From the NCBI GenBank assembly GCA_037176905.1, contig JBBBWG010015445.1, positions 7,217-71,216 of the forward strand: 64,000 nucleotides of DNA, read 5' to 3'. Numbering within the stretch: position 1 is the first letter of the stretch; every line of letters begins with the position of its first letter. Position numbers and translations under genes: made by a program. This document shows positions 40,780 to 51,601 of the stretch, one piece after another. The notes under the pieces are model-generated. The model was not told the origin of the DNA, made no database searches, and was given only the letters and a program-made list of their open reading frames with translations. This DNA comes from Azolla pinnata (Eukaryota > Streptophyta > Polypodiopsida > Salviniales > Salviniaceae).

Positions 40780-42090
40780 GCTTGGGAACCTTGTTGTACT
40801 CTACAATGCTTCTACATATATATTGCATCTTTTCTGAAGTCAGCTCTCAGATGATCCCTTCTCCGATCTTTGTGGCGTGTGGGTTCCGTATATGTTGTTT
40901 TTGCCCGTATGATGTGGTCCATCGTCTCCACCGTTTGAGTTCTGATTGGGCCAGGGTAATGGGAAGGAAGGAGGAAGATTGCTATGGCGGTTTGTCGAAT
41001 GCGCCATCTGGGAAGGAACATTGCAGGACATGGCTCGATTTCCATAACCCTGTTATGTTTCTGTCATCTGATGTTTTCTGTGATATGGCGCCCCATGCAG
41101 TAAGCTTGGGGGCATAATCATGTGGGTCATGGAGAAAGTTCTTGTTTGAATTGTTTGTGGGGGACTGACGATTCTACTATGGAATCATCTAGGACTGGCC
41201 TCGATAGTTCTATTGTGGATGGACCCTTGGCGTAACGATGCAATGCATCTGATCCCTTGGATGCTTATGAATGTATATTGCAGATTTCGATGGAAATGCA
41301 CTGAAAGTTTCCGAGAGAGCTCTCAGTTGAAATCTGTTGCAAATATGAATGCTTTGGCTTCAACGGATCGAACATCGCTGTTGAACTCTTGAATCGATCG
41401 AGTGGGTATGGATCATATCATCGCTCAAATACTCCATGTCGTCGAGCCACTCTGGAGTGTTTTAACAGGCCGGCTAGCAATACATCATTCACTTGGTATT
41501 AGTGTTGCTGGAGAAGGCCTCTTGATAAGGTAATCAAGGTCTCACTCTGATAGCCATTTTGCCAGATAATCAAGATTCTTGCTTCAAAGGGAGATGCTCA
41601 TTTGTGAGTCATCAACTCTCAAAGTTGTACCTTTGACTAGTCCTTCTGGTGTTCCCAAAATAGTCAAATTTTCCTCTAGACAATTTTCCACCTCCCAGGT
41701 CCAACAACACTGTTTACACGATCTTCTCTAGAAAACGTCGGTTCAGTTTCGGATGAGGCTCTATCTAACCCAAGGACAAAGTACAAGTACTCGCATAAAT
41801 CTTTTCTTGGAAACATTGTACAAGCTTGTAGTACAACAAGGAAAGTACAAGTATCCGCAAGTGCTTAAAAAGTCAACACGCACTTCGAATCTCTCCTTGG
41901 TGAGCTCCAAATTTTGACTCTCCTCATCTGCAGAGCTCCTCCTCTGCTTTTCCTCTGCTCTCCTCTGCTCGGCTACAGAGGAGCTCTCCCTTTACTCTCC
42001 TCTGCTCTGTGACAGAGGAACTCGCTCTGCTCTGCTTTGCTCTATTTTAGAGGAGTTTCTCTTTGCTCAGGTGGCAAACTAGTGGATCAG
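40780..42090. other. Spacer between trihelix and AG-peptide genes
   Basis: The first part is the trihelix 3-prime UTR. No gene is recognised after it. From 41930 to 42070 the words CTCCTCTGCTC and AGAGGAG alternate, so the single strand can fold into GAGGAG/CTCCTC hairpins just ahead of the AG-peptide ATG. Confidence 0.5.
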
Positions 42091-42095
42091 AACAG

Positions 42096-42335
42096 ATGGG
42101 GGTTGGCTACGCACGATCGACGAGCAGATGGTGGTTAGCAGCTGCTCTTCTCTTGATCCTTGCGATCTCTCAAGCCATTGTCTCCGTGAATGCCCATGAG
42201 GGCGAAGATCACAGCGAGTCGCCAACTGCGTCCCCTGGCTCTGACCACAACTCTGCTCCATTGGCCCTGCTTAGCTTCTCAGCCTTGCTTCCTTTCCTCA
42301 TCGCTTCGACCACCCTCATCTTCTCTTTCATTTAA
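42096..42335 (+). CDS. Arabinogalactan-peptide-like secreted, GPI-anchored peptide
   Basis: 79 residues in one exon. Residues 11-33 form a signal peptide (WWLAAALLLILA core, likely cut after VNA). The mature part is about 20 residues, acidic and hydroxy-amino-acid rich, with SP, SP and AP dipeptides at about 42-55 that could be hydroxylated and glycosylated. Residues about 53-79 are a hydrophobic C-terminal signal typical of GPI attachment, with a small-residue omega site around NSA. This layout matches plant AG peptides, which act at the cell surface. The proline content is low for the family, so a generic GPI-anchored peptide is an alternative. AATAAA-like words near 42522-42538 could end the transcript. 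The start is the first ATG giving a signal peptide. Confidence 0.6.
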   Translation: MGVGYARSTSRWWLAAALLLILAISQAIVSVNAHEGEDHSESPTASPGSDHNSAPLALLSFSALLPFLIASTTLIFSFI

Positions 42336-42339
42336 ACCA

Positions 42340-42940
42340 TCATGCCTCGCGATCCACCCCATTGTTTTATTGGTTCTTACCCTAGCTATATGCATGCCCA
42401 TACCTTCCTTGGATCACAGGAATGTCACCTATGGCGTTGATGGATATCATCGGTATGTATGTATGTATGTATGTCCATAGCTTTGCTCCTTCCCTTGCAT
42501 GTATTCTTACCATGTCATTCTGATAAATAAATGAAATAAAAGCAGAGCCCCGTGTTAAGTTCTCCATGATGTTCGATGCCGAATTCGGCATTAAGGTTGA
42601 AATTTACTGGCTGAAGAGCGACCCATCGTTCGATCGCATTTCGGATGTACACAAGTTTGTGTGCTATGGTTTACACATGGTCGAATGCTCGAGCCTGTTC
42701 CTTAAAAAGATCAGATCCACGTGATTTGAACTACCGTGCCTTGGGTAGTCAGAGTGTGGCCTTGATGCCAACGCCGATCATCGATCATGCCATCTTCCAG
42801 TGCCCCTCATCGAGAAGGCTATATAGATATGTGCCTATGTTTGTTTATCTGTTTGTACGCGGAAGTACAGAATACGTATGCATATTGCGCTCCTGATCAC
42901 GTCCTAGATGGCATCCGAGCGACCATTATGTACTAAGACC
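42340..42940. other. 3-prime region of the AG-peptide gene and spacer
   Basis: It holds a TATG run at 42451-42476 and AT-rich polyadenylation-like words near 42530. No further gene is seen up to the ACAT array. Confidence 0.5.
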
Positions 42941-42947
42941 ATTGCTA

Positions 42948-43484
42948 CCATGCATGCATACATGCATACACGCATACAGGTACATGGGTTCTGGGCTCAA
43001 GCTTGGGCATACATACTTATACACATGCATACATGCATGCACACATGGAAGCACATACACTCAAGCTCGAGCATACATACACAGGGACATACCTGCATGC
43101 ACACACACATTCATACATGCATGCATACATAGATACACACACATGCATGCATGAATGCACACATGCATGCATATGCATACATACATGCATGCATACATAC
43201 ATACACACACACATACACGCATATGCATACACGCATGCAAACATACATACATGGCATGACATGCATGCACGCATGCACACACATTCATACATGCATGCAT
43301 ACATACATACACACACATGCATGCATGAATGCACACATGCATGCATATACATACATACATGCATACATACATACATACATACACATACATACATGCATAT
43401 GCACACACGCATGCATGCATACATACATGGCATGACATGCATGCACGCATGCACACATGCATACCTACATGCATACACATACAG
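42948..43484. repeat. CATACATGCATG array with a higher-order unit of about 175 bp
   Basis: The whole stretch is CATA/CATG/CACA words. A higher-order unit starting CATGCACACACATTCATACA occurs at about 43096 and 43271, with GGCATGACATGCATGCACGC at about 43251 and 43429. The long open frames in it are repeat artefacts. Confidence 0.95.
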
Positions 43485-43486
43485 AC

Positions 43487-43600
43487 CAGAAGAAGAAGAA
43501 GAAGAAGAAGAAGAAGAAGAAAGAAGAAAGAAGAAAGAAGAAGAAGAAAACTTGGAGTCGACGATGGAGGAGGAGGAGGAGGAGGAGGAGGAGGAGGAAT
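43487..43600. repeat. GAA and GGA tracts ahead of the PPR gene
   Basis: GAA repeats at 43487-43548 are followed by GGA repeats at 43567-43599. They end about 105 bases before the PPR ATG. Confidence 0.95.
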
Positions 43601-43706
43601 TTCTAGATCAGCAACGGATATGGAGGACAGATCATGACAGATCATGCCTTTTGGGTTTCCCACGAGCTCACCAGAAGAGCGATCATGCCTGACCTAGGCC
43701 TGAGCA

Positions 43707-45752
43707 ATGGGTAAATGCCCCCATCGCAGGGAGGATTCTTCTCTCCTCGCATTGCTCAAGGCCTGCACCAAGAAGAAGGACATCGAGCACGGAGCCAGGC
43801 TACACGAAGATCTCGCAACCAGAGGATTGCTCGAAAGCAACCCTTACCTAGCCAGCAGTTTGATCAGCTTGTATGCCAAATGTGGGGCTCTCGCCAAGGC
43901 ACACCGTGTCCTCGCGGAGCTCCACATCCGGAATGTGGCATCTTGGAACGCACTCATCTCTGGTTGTACTCGGCATGGGGATGCTGATGGAGCCATGGAG
44001 TGCTTCGAAAGGATGCATGGCGAGGGAGCTTCTCCTAATGCGGTGACATTCATATGCATGCTGAAGGCATGCGGCATCTCTGCAGCCATTGACAAGGGAA
44101 AGCAGATTCACAACAAGATTTTCCATGGAAGCAGCTTCCTTGAGAGAGATGTTACGGTCGGTACTGCGCTGATCGATATGTATGCCAAATGTGGTGCTCT
44201 TGGAAACGCTCGTCAGGTCCTCGAAGAGCTTCCTGTTCGGAACGTGGTCTCTTGGAATGCACTGATTGCAGGATATACTCAGCAAGGGCACGGCCATGAA
44301 GCATTGCGTTGTTTCGAGCTCATGAGGAGCGAGGTATCACCGGATGCGGTGACATTCATTAGCAGCTTGAAAGCATGTGGAAGGGTAGGAGATGTAGAGA
44401 AGGGTGAACAAATCCATAAAGAAATTCTGAGTGAGGGATTGTTGGAGAAGGATAGTGTACTCGGATGTGCTCTTGTGAGTATGTACACCAAATGTGGTAT
44501 GCTCGGAAAGGCTCAGAGGTTGCTCGAAGAGCAGCTTCCTGTTCGGAATGTAGTTTCTTTGTCTGCACTCATTGCAGGGCTGACCGAGCAAGGGAGGGCT
44601 CATGAAGCTCTGAGCTGCTTCGAGAGGATGCAAAGCGAGGGCATGTCCCCAGATGCTATTGCCTTCATCGCCCTCCTCAAGGCATGTGGCAACATCAGAG
44701 CTGTCGATAAGGGCAAATGTATCCACCATGAGATCGCAAAGAAAGGGTTATTGGCGAAGGATATAGTGCTCGGTACTGCGCTGGTGGATATGTACGTGAA
44801 ATGTGGTATGCTCGTGCAAGCACAGAGGGTAATGGAGGAGCTCCCGGTTCGGGATGCATTCGCATGGTCAACACTCATTGCAGGGTATGCCCAGGAAGGC
44901 CATGGTAACGAGGCATTGAACTGTTATGAACAGATGCAAGGAGAGGGCCTCGCTCCCGACAGTGTCACCTTCATCTGCATCTTGAAAGCTTGTGTTAGTG
45001 CAGGGGCCATAGCCATGGGCAAGCAGATACATGAAGCAGTTGTGAGGTGGGGTCTCTTGGATAAAGATATTGTGCTTGGGACTTCGCTCGTGGATATGTA
45101 TGCCAAATGTGGTATGCTCGAGAAAGCTGAGCAAGTGCTTGAGGGGCTGTCTGTTCGGAATGTAGTCTCTTGGTCTGCAATAATAGCCGGCTATTCTCAG
45201 CAAGGGCATGGCTGGAGAGCATTGAGGTGTTTCGAGAGGATGCAAGGCGAAGGCCATTGTCCGAATGCAGTCACGTTCTTATCTGTTCTGACTGCATGCA
45301 GTCATTCAGGGTTGATGGAGGAAGCTCGGAAGCTCTTTGAGGATATGGATGGAAGGTATGGCATCACCGCAAGGTCCGAGCATCATGCTTGCATGGTGGC
45401 AGCCTTTGGTTGTGCTGGATTCTTCGATGAGGCATTGACCACGATCGAGGCGATGCCCTCTTTAGATTCTCCGATACCTTGGCTTGCCTTATTGGGTTCG
45501 TGTCGGAAATGGGGGAATGTGAGGCTAGCGATATCAACATTCGATCGAGTAGTGCAGCTGGACAATACTTGTGCGGCAGCGTATATCCTCATGGTCGATA
45601 TCTTCGGGGCTGCTGGTATGCGAGATGATGCTGACAAGGTCGAAGCCATGCGGCTGAAATATGCTGCTGCTGCTGCTGCTTCAGAGAGAGTCGGAAGCAG
45701 TTTGTGGGTCGATACAAGCAGAAAGTTCCAATTTGTTCTCGATCCAACATGA
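43707..45752 (+). CDS. PLS-class pentatricopeptide repeat protein ending in the E region
   Basis: One exon of 681 residues. The protein is built from about five L-S-P triplets with a repeat of about 101-103 residues. Recurring motifs are ALVDMYAKCGML, RNVVSWNALIAGYTQQGHG, EALRCFERMQ, and TFICMLKACG with DKGKQIH. The last 90 residues match the E1/E2 motifs (WLALLGSCRKWGNVRLA, CAAAYILMVDIFGAAGMRDDADKV, and SLWVDTSRKFQFV). No DYW deaminase follows. Such proteins bind organelle RNA one base per repeat and act in editing, splicing or stability; E-type members borrow a DYW partner. The N-terminus (MGKCPHRRED) goes straight into the first repeat with no obvious transit peptide, so a targeting exon upstream could be missing. 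The absence of introns is normal for the family. Confidence 0.9.
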   Translation: MGKCPHRREDSSLLALLKACTKKKDIEHGARLHEDLATRGLLESNPYLASSLISLYAKCGALAKAHRVLAELHIRNVASWNALISGCTRHGDADGAMECFERMHGEGASPNAVTFICMLKACGISAAIDKGKQIHNKIFHGSSFLERDVTVGTALIDMYAKCGALGNARQVLEELPVRNVVSWNALIAGYTQQGHGHEALRCFELMRSEVSPDAVTFISSLKACGRVGDVEKGEQIHKEILSEGLLEKDSVLGCALVSMYTKCGMLGKAQRLLEEQLPVRNVVSLSALIAGLTEQGRAHEALSCFERMQSEGMSPDAIAFIALLKACGNIRAVDKGKCIHHEIAKKGLLAKDIVLGTALVDMYVKCGMLVQAQRVMEELPVRDAFAWSTLIAGYAQEGHGNEALNCYEQMQGEGLAPDSVTFICILKACVSAGAIAMGKQIHEAVVRWGLLDKDIVLGTSLVDMYAKCGMLEKAEQVLEGLSVRNVVSWSAIIAGYSQQGHGWRALRCFERMQGEGHCPNAVTFLSVLTACSHSGLMEEARKLFEDMDGRYGITARSEHHACMVAAFGCAGFFDEALTTIEAMPSLDSPIPWLALLGSCRKWGNVRLAISTFDRVVQLDNTCAAAYILMVDIFGAAGMRDDADKVEAMRLKYAAAAAASERVGSSLWVDTSRKFQFVLDPT

Positions 45753-45754
45753 TG

Positions 45755-48150
45755 TCAAGGATCCTATGAAGATTCATGCTAAAAACTGAAGAACACGTGG
45801 TGGTGATGATGAACATTCATGCATCTGAATCACCCATGAATTTCTTATGCCTGAAATGTGCGTTTTTCAGGGATTGATGGGCACTAATGCTCAAAAGACA
45901 TGCGTTTGCCCGCACCACAAAGATCGTTGTAGATAGGTCATCACATATAAGAAGAAGATTTAACACAGAAAGTGCTGTATGGCATATGCAAGTACAAGAT
46001 CGCGGTTCGGTGAAAGTTCTATCACATCACCTTGAGCATTATGTGTCCTCTTCCCACATAACGCACACGTGTGTGTATGTATATATATATTGAAGATTGT
46101 GGAAGTGAGGAACTTGTGAATCCCACAAGTGATCTACCATGCCGATGCCAATAGTAGCCTCTTACTGACATCTACACAGAATCAGCTTTCTACACATCAA
46201 TGTATTTGTTTATTGTTCTTAAACCTAAGAAGACAATCCTCGTAAGGAATTGCAAGAAAAGGCAGTGGAAATAGCCTACTTCTATTGCATAGTGGCAACA
46301 GCTGGTTTCTGACAGCTGAAAATAATGTCAAATTCAACCCAAAAACACTTCCATTAGAAATATCTATGTTTTAATGGACTTGAGGTGCAATTTCAGTTGA
46401 TGTGTGATGGGAAACATCGGTTTGATTCTACAGACAAAGAGAAGATGATCGAATCTTGAGAAGAAACTTGCTGCTACACAGCTTTGTTAGATTTGTGTTG
46501 CGGAGGCAAACTGCAAGGGCAAATGAACAAGTGCAGACAAATGTGGTTTGTCCAATGACAGTTGTTGGGCTGACTATGTATTTCCAGCCATCGATTCGTG
46601 TAACGAAGAAGAGATGGTGGCACAGATCGTGGAATCTTTCTTCTGAAATGTTAATGAATGCAGACCAACTCGATGTTGGGCCCATGCTGTGGAGCTTTGT
46701 GCAGCGAAAACATGAGCCAGTTCCAAAGTTCAAAATAGACAGATGTGGGAGAAATGGCCGAAAAGAGATGCCCGAAAAGGCTCCAAATCGCGAAGTGATG
46801 CTTGGATAAAAGCTCATAACTTATGAATTGGCTACCAAGAAAGTTGATGAATGGGCCAATCTTCGTTCAATTGATTAGGTTAAGTTTGATTTAGCAAGGG
46901 GAGACTAGATGATCAATTGATCGATTGGCTGATGAGCCGTTTGCCGTAATGGATCGATCGGCAGCGGTTGTCGATCTGGTATCAGTTGGCATCAGATTAA
47001 ATTAGCATAAGGTGGTGATTATTGGAGGAGATTAGCATAATGCAAGTGTAATTTGTGCTAACCACAGATATATATAGCCTATGATAAATAAGCATATCAT
47101 GACCCAATTGCTCATTTTTGCTGCTTCTTTTTTTTTATGAATTTTGACTTATCCAAAGAAGAAACAAGAGAAGAGCCATAGATTCTCACATGAATAGAAG
47201 GCATAAAATATGGGTTCACAAGATGAAAAGGTCGGGGTCGAATCATCGTTGTTTATGATTTTAAGAAAAGAACAAAAAAATAAATCGCGTTAGAGCCACA
47301 ATTGCTGACTAACTAGCCGACTCATGCTCTGATGATTTTCTCTTCCATGGAATCGTCAAAGGCTTCGAAGCAATGGTGCTCAAATCAGAACAATCTCATT
47401 TATCCTTTAAAAGTTTCTAGAAGCATCTAGAATGTTCTAGAGTTTTTTCTAAAACTTGTAGAAGTTTTAGCATGTAATTCTGGGAGTCCTTTAAATATTA
47501 GGGGGGTTTACCTTGATCGTGATAAAGGTGAACAACACTAGTTACGAAATTATATGTTTAGTTTTTGTTATCTTCCTTTTGGCCCTTGTTCAGATCGTAG
47601 TGTCTCATCTCCTTGTTTTGATAAAGTCAAAGAATGGCTCATCATAATTGAGGACAGCTAGTTGGATCAAAAGTGTTAAACGCTTATAATAAAATAAGGA
47701 GAGGGAACAAGATGCGAGTTTGCAACACTGGAGAAGAATGTCGTTGTGGAGCAAATGAGCCGGATGATTCAAGAATGAATTGTTTGTAAACTAAAACAAA
47801 TTGACTTCATCGCAATGCATGTCACGACTCGCACCAACTGTGCACTAAGGATCTTCTAACGGATCAACTTCGATCCCTTTGCGCTCAAATGGGAGTTGAG
47901 CTAACTGACAATAGGTCGCGGTTAGAGCTTTGTGGTGCTGTGCTATTACTAGAGGTCCATCATCTAAATGTTTCGAATCTCCTGTGGTTTCAATGATGAA
48001 CTTAATTAATTTTATTGCTGAACTTAATTGATAGCTCAAAGTGGCATGACATATTGTCTTAAAAACCGAGACGTTTTCTGTCAGCATCTCACGGAAGCTT
48101 CCAGGAATTGGCTTTCAGGCATTCTCTTTCAATCACCGATGATAAGGTTT
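45755..48150. other. Intergenic region after the PPR gene
   Basis: No gene is recognised. Overlapping frames on both strands at 46428-46817 stay open for 117-129 codons but match nothing known. The stretch 47400-47640 is described separately. Short TATA and microsatellite-like words (near 46075-46090) occur. Confidence 0.5.
47400..47780 (+). mobile_element. Possible relic LTR and gag start (fossil)
   Basis: Clustered TTCTAGAA-type palindromes at 47413-47441 are followed by CTTTAAATATTA near 47492, a transcript-leader-like stretch, and near 47700-47785 a frame that reads like the start of a gag protein (FATLEKNVVVEQMSRMIQ). This resembles the 5-prime part of an old LTR retrotransposon. No second LTR or polymerase part was seen. 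It is broken and short. Confidence 0.22.
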
Positions 48151-48154
48151 TTAA

Positions 48155-50290
48155 GATCAGTTTAGGGTTTAGGGTTTAGGGTTTGCTTGGGTCTGGCTCA
48201 AACAATTTCAGATTAGGGTTTAGGGTCAATTGTGACAGTGAGGTTAGGATTTCAAGGTTTCCATGGGGGAGCTCTACATCCTATACACTTTGGGAAACCC
48301 TAACGCTAACCCTAACCCTAACCCTAAGCTTGAGGCTCTTGGATTATTTAGGGTTTCCATCAAGGCCTAAAAGACTTTGGAAGGTCTCAACCCTAACCCT
48401 AAACCTGAGGCTTCTTGACGGTTTCCATCAGGGCCTGAACACTTTGCAAACCCTAAACCCAAATCGTGAACCCTAACCCTAAACTTTAAGGCTCTTCGCT
48501 GATTTAGGGTTTTCACACTGAAGCTCTAAACTCTAAACACTTTGGAAATTGTAAAGCTGAGGCTTCTGGTTGGTTTAGGGTTTCCATGGGGGAGCTCTAA
48601 GCCCTCAGCACTCTAGAAACCCTAACCCTAATGGCTAAAGCTAAACATGAGCCGCTTCACTGATTAAGGGTTTCCGTGGGGGAGCTCTAAACCCTAAACA
48701 CGTTGGAAACCCTAAACCTGAGGCTCTTTGCTAATTTAGGGTTTCCATGGGGGAGCTCTAAGCCATCAACGCTTTGCAAAACCTAACCCTAACCTAAGGG
48801 CTAAACCTAGACATGAAGTGCTTCACTGATTTAGGGTCTCGATGCAGGAGCTCTAAATCCTAAACACGTTGGAAACCCTAAACCCTAACCCTGGACTTGA
48901 GGCTCTTGGCTAATTCAGAATTTGAGCACTCTGGAAACCTAACCCTAACCCTAACCCAAGAGGCAAAACCTAAACTTGAGGCACTTCACTGATTTAGGGT
49001 TTCCATGCGGGAGCTCTAAACCCTAAACATTTTGGAAACCCTAAACACCCGCGAGACTCTTGGCTGATTTAGGGTTTTCATGGGGGAGCTTTAAACCCTT
49101 GGCTCTTTGGAACCCCAGCCCTAACCCTAACCCTAACCCTAAGCCAAAAGGAAAAACCTAAACTTGAGGCGCTTCACTGATTTAGGGTTTCCATGCAGGA
49201 GCTCTAAACCCTAAATCCTCGTGAGACTCTTGGCTAAGTTAGGATTTCCATGAGGGAGCTCTAAACCACCCTCAGCTCATTGGAACCCTAACCCTAACCC
49301 TAACCCTAAGCCTAAAGACTAAACTTGAACTTGAGGTGCTTCACTGATTTAGGATTTCCATGTGCAAGCTAGATCTAAACCCTAAACGCTCTGAGCCCTA
49401 AAAAACTCTCCAAACCCTAACCCTAACCCTGACTGTAGAAACCGAACCCAAAAGAGAAAGGAACACAGGCTACCGAACCTAAACCCGAACCTGAGGCTCG
49501 GGCTTCGGCCTTCTTCTCGGGGGAGCTCTAAACCCTCATCTCTTTGGAACCCTAACCCTAACTCTAAACCTAAACATGAGGTGCTTCACTGATTTAGGGT
49601 TTCCATGTGCAAGCTAGAACTAAATCCCTAAACGCTCTGATCCCTAAAAAACTCTACAAACCCTAACCCTAAACCTGACTAGAGAAACCTGAACCCAAAA
49701 GAGAAAGAAACACAGGCTACCGAACCTAAACCCGAACCCAAAAGAGAAAGAAACACAGGCTACCGAACCTAAACCCGAACCTAAGGCTCGGGCTTTGGCC
49801 TTCTTCTTGGGGGAGCTCTAAGCCCTTAACTCTTTGGAACCCTAACCCTAACCCTAAACCTAAACTTGAGGCGCTTCACTGATTTAGGGTTTCCATGTGC
49901 AAGCTAGATCTAAACCCTAAACGCTCTGAGCCCTAGAAAACTCGGCAAAACCCTAACCCTAAACCTGCACTATAGAAACCCGAACCCAAAAGAGAAAGAA
50001 ACACTGGCTACCGAACCTAAGCCCGAACCTGAGGCTCGGGCTTCGGCCTTCTTCTTGGGGAGCTTTAAACCCTCAACTCTTTGGAACACTAACCCTAACC
50101 CTAACCCTAACGCTAACCCTAGCCCTAAACCTAAACCTGAGGCGCTTCACCGATTTAGGGTTTCCATGTGCAAGCTAGATCTAAACCCTAAACGCTCTGA
50201 GCCCTAAAAAGCTCTGCAAACCCTAACCCTAAACCTGCATCTATAGAAACCCGAACCCAAAAGAGAAAGAAACACTGACTACCGAACCTA
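48155..50290. repeat. Telomere-like satellite of about 2.1 kb
   Basis: Units of roughly 70-160 bp contain GATTTAGGGTTTCCATGGGG, GAGCTCTAAACCCTAAAC, TTTGGAAACCCTAACCCTAA and GGCTCTTGGCTGA. TTTAGGG, CCCTAAA and CCCTAACCCTAA words appear on both strands. From 49430 the unit grows to about 290 bp and includes CCGAACCCAAAAGAGAAAGA and GAGGCTCGGGCTTCGGCCTT. It is an interstitial array: the heptamers are interrupted and mixed, so it is not a chromosome end. Confidence 0.9.
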
Positions 50291-50560
50291 AACCCGAGCC
50301 TGAGGCTCGGTTTTCTTCTTCTTCTTCTTCTTTCTTCTTCTAAAGAGAAAGAAACACTGACTACCGAACCTAAACCCGAACCTGAGGCTCGGTTTTCTTC
50401 TTCTTCTTCTTCTTTCTTCTTCTTCTTCTTCTTCTCCTAAAGAGAAAGAAACACTGACTACCGAACCTAAACCCGAACCTGAGGCTCGGTCTTCTTCTTC
50501 TTCTTCTTCTTCTTCTTCTTCTTCTTTCTTCTTCTTCTTCTTCTTCGTCTTCTCCCTTCC
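50290..50560. repeat. CTT arrays alternating with a 60-bp satellite end
   Basis: Three CTT runs (50312-50340, 50397-50437, 50489-50553) are separated by a block with AAAGAGAAAGAAACACTGAC and CGAACCTGAGGCTCGGT. That block is the tail of the preceding satellite, so the CTT runs grew inside its last units. Confidence 0.93.
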
Positions 50561-51601
50561 GAACCTGCAATATCTGCGCTTTTCCGCCATAGCCAAAAAC
50601 CTCTCTTTCTCTCTGTCTCTCCGTCTCTCTGTATCTCTCCGTCTCTCTCTCTTTTCTTCTATCTTTGTCTCATCTTCTTGTCTTTTCACCAAAGCTTCCT
50701 CCATCTCCATCTCCATCTCCATCTTTTCTCCTCTCTCTCTCTCTCTCTCTCTCTGACTCTCTGCATTCGCCATCGCCATCGCCTGCAGCAAGATCGAAAG
50801 CTTCCTCCTAATCTCCTCCTCCCCCTCCCCCCCCATTTGCCTGCTTTTCTTGCTCAATTTGCCCTTCCATGCCATTTTCGTGCTTCCCCTTCTTTCTTTC
50901 CGTGCCCTAATCTTTCGTATTCCCCCCCCCTCCCCCCTTCTCTCCGGCTCCGGAAGTTGTCTCCCCATCTTCCATTTTAGGGTCTCGCAGCAGATCGCAC
51001 AACTCCTTCTCTGCGTTTCTCAGAAACCAGGAAGCAGGAAGCAGAACGGAAGAGGCATAAAGGAAAGCAGAAATGTGGAGCTCTCGGACCTCACATAGAA
51101 GCATTTCCTGCTCTTCTCTTTCTTCTTCTTCTTCTTCTTCTTCGTCATCATCGTCATCATCGTCTTCTTCACCATCGCCATCACCATCGCCATTATCTTC
51201 ATTATCATCCACTTCATCCCCATGCCCTTCAGAGGAACAATGAGAAGGAACAGGAGGAGAAGAAGGAGAAAAAACTGCGTGAAAGATTTCGAGCTCTGAG
51301 CATCTTCCTCCTGGGCATTCTTCACTGAGGAAAATCTGTGTATTTTGGAGAAGCCATATCTATCTATCTTGAGGGGAATTTCACAGATCTAAGCAGAACT
51401 TAGGCATTTCAATCCGTCTCTGCAAGCAGAAAGCCGAGAAGTAGCAAATCAACAAGAAGGAAAACAGAGAGCGTTTCACCAAATCCCATTCGAGGTTTTT
51501 CCCTTCTGCTGCTGCTTATTTCCGAAGAGATCTCAAACAAAGAAGGAGATTTTAGGGTTTTCTATTTTGTGTTCCTGTGAAGTCATTGATGCACTGTAAG
51601 G
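50560..51601 (+). other. Probable promoter and leader of the palmitoyltransferase gene
   Basis: CT-rich sequence with CTCTCT runs at 50620-50760 and C-runs near 50820 and 50925, then mixed sequence and a CTT/ATC run at 51118-51200. No coding frame is recognised. CT-rich tracts fit a plant 5-prime UTR; no clear TATA box was seen. Confidence 0.45.

Noticed and set aside
40121-40828. 235-codon minus-strand frame opposite the trihelix domain
   Set aside because: It is the shadow of the real plus-strand coding sequence.
43848-45257. Minus-strand frames opposite the PPR gene
   Set aside because: They mirror the codon pattern of the PPR gene and have no independent signals.
46428-46817. Frames of 117 and 129 codons on opposite strands as a gene
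   Set aside because: Both strands are open over the same stretch, with no recognised motif and no splice or promoter signals.
48155-50290. A chromosome end
   Set aside because: The heptamers are interrupted, occur in both orientations, sit inside longer units, and genes continue on both sides.
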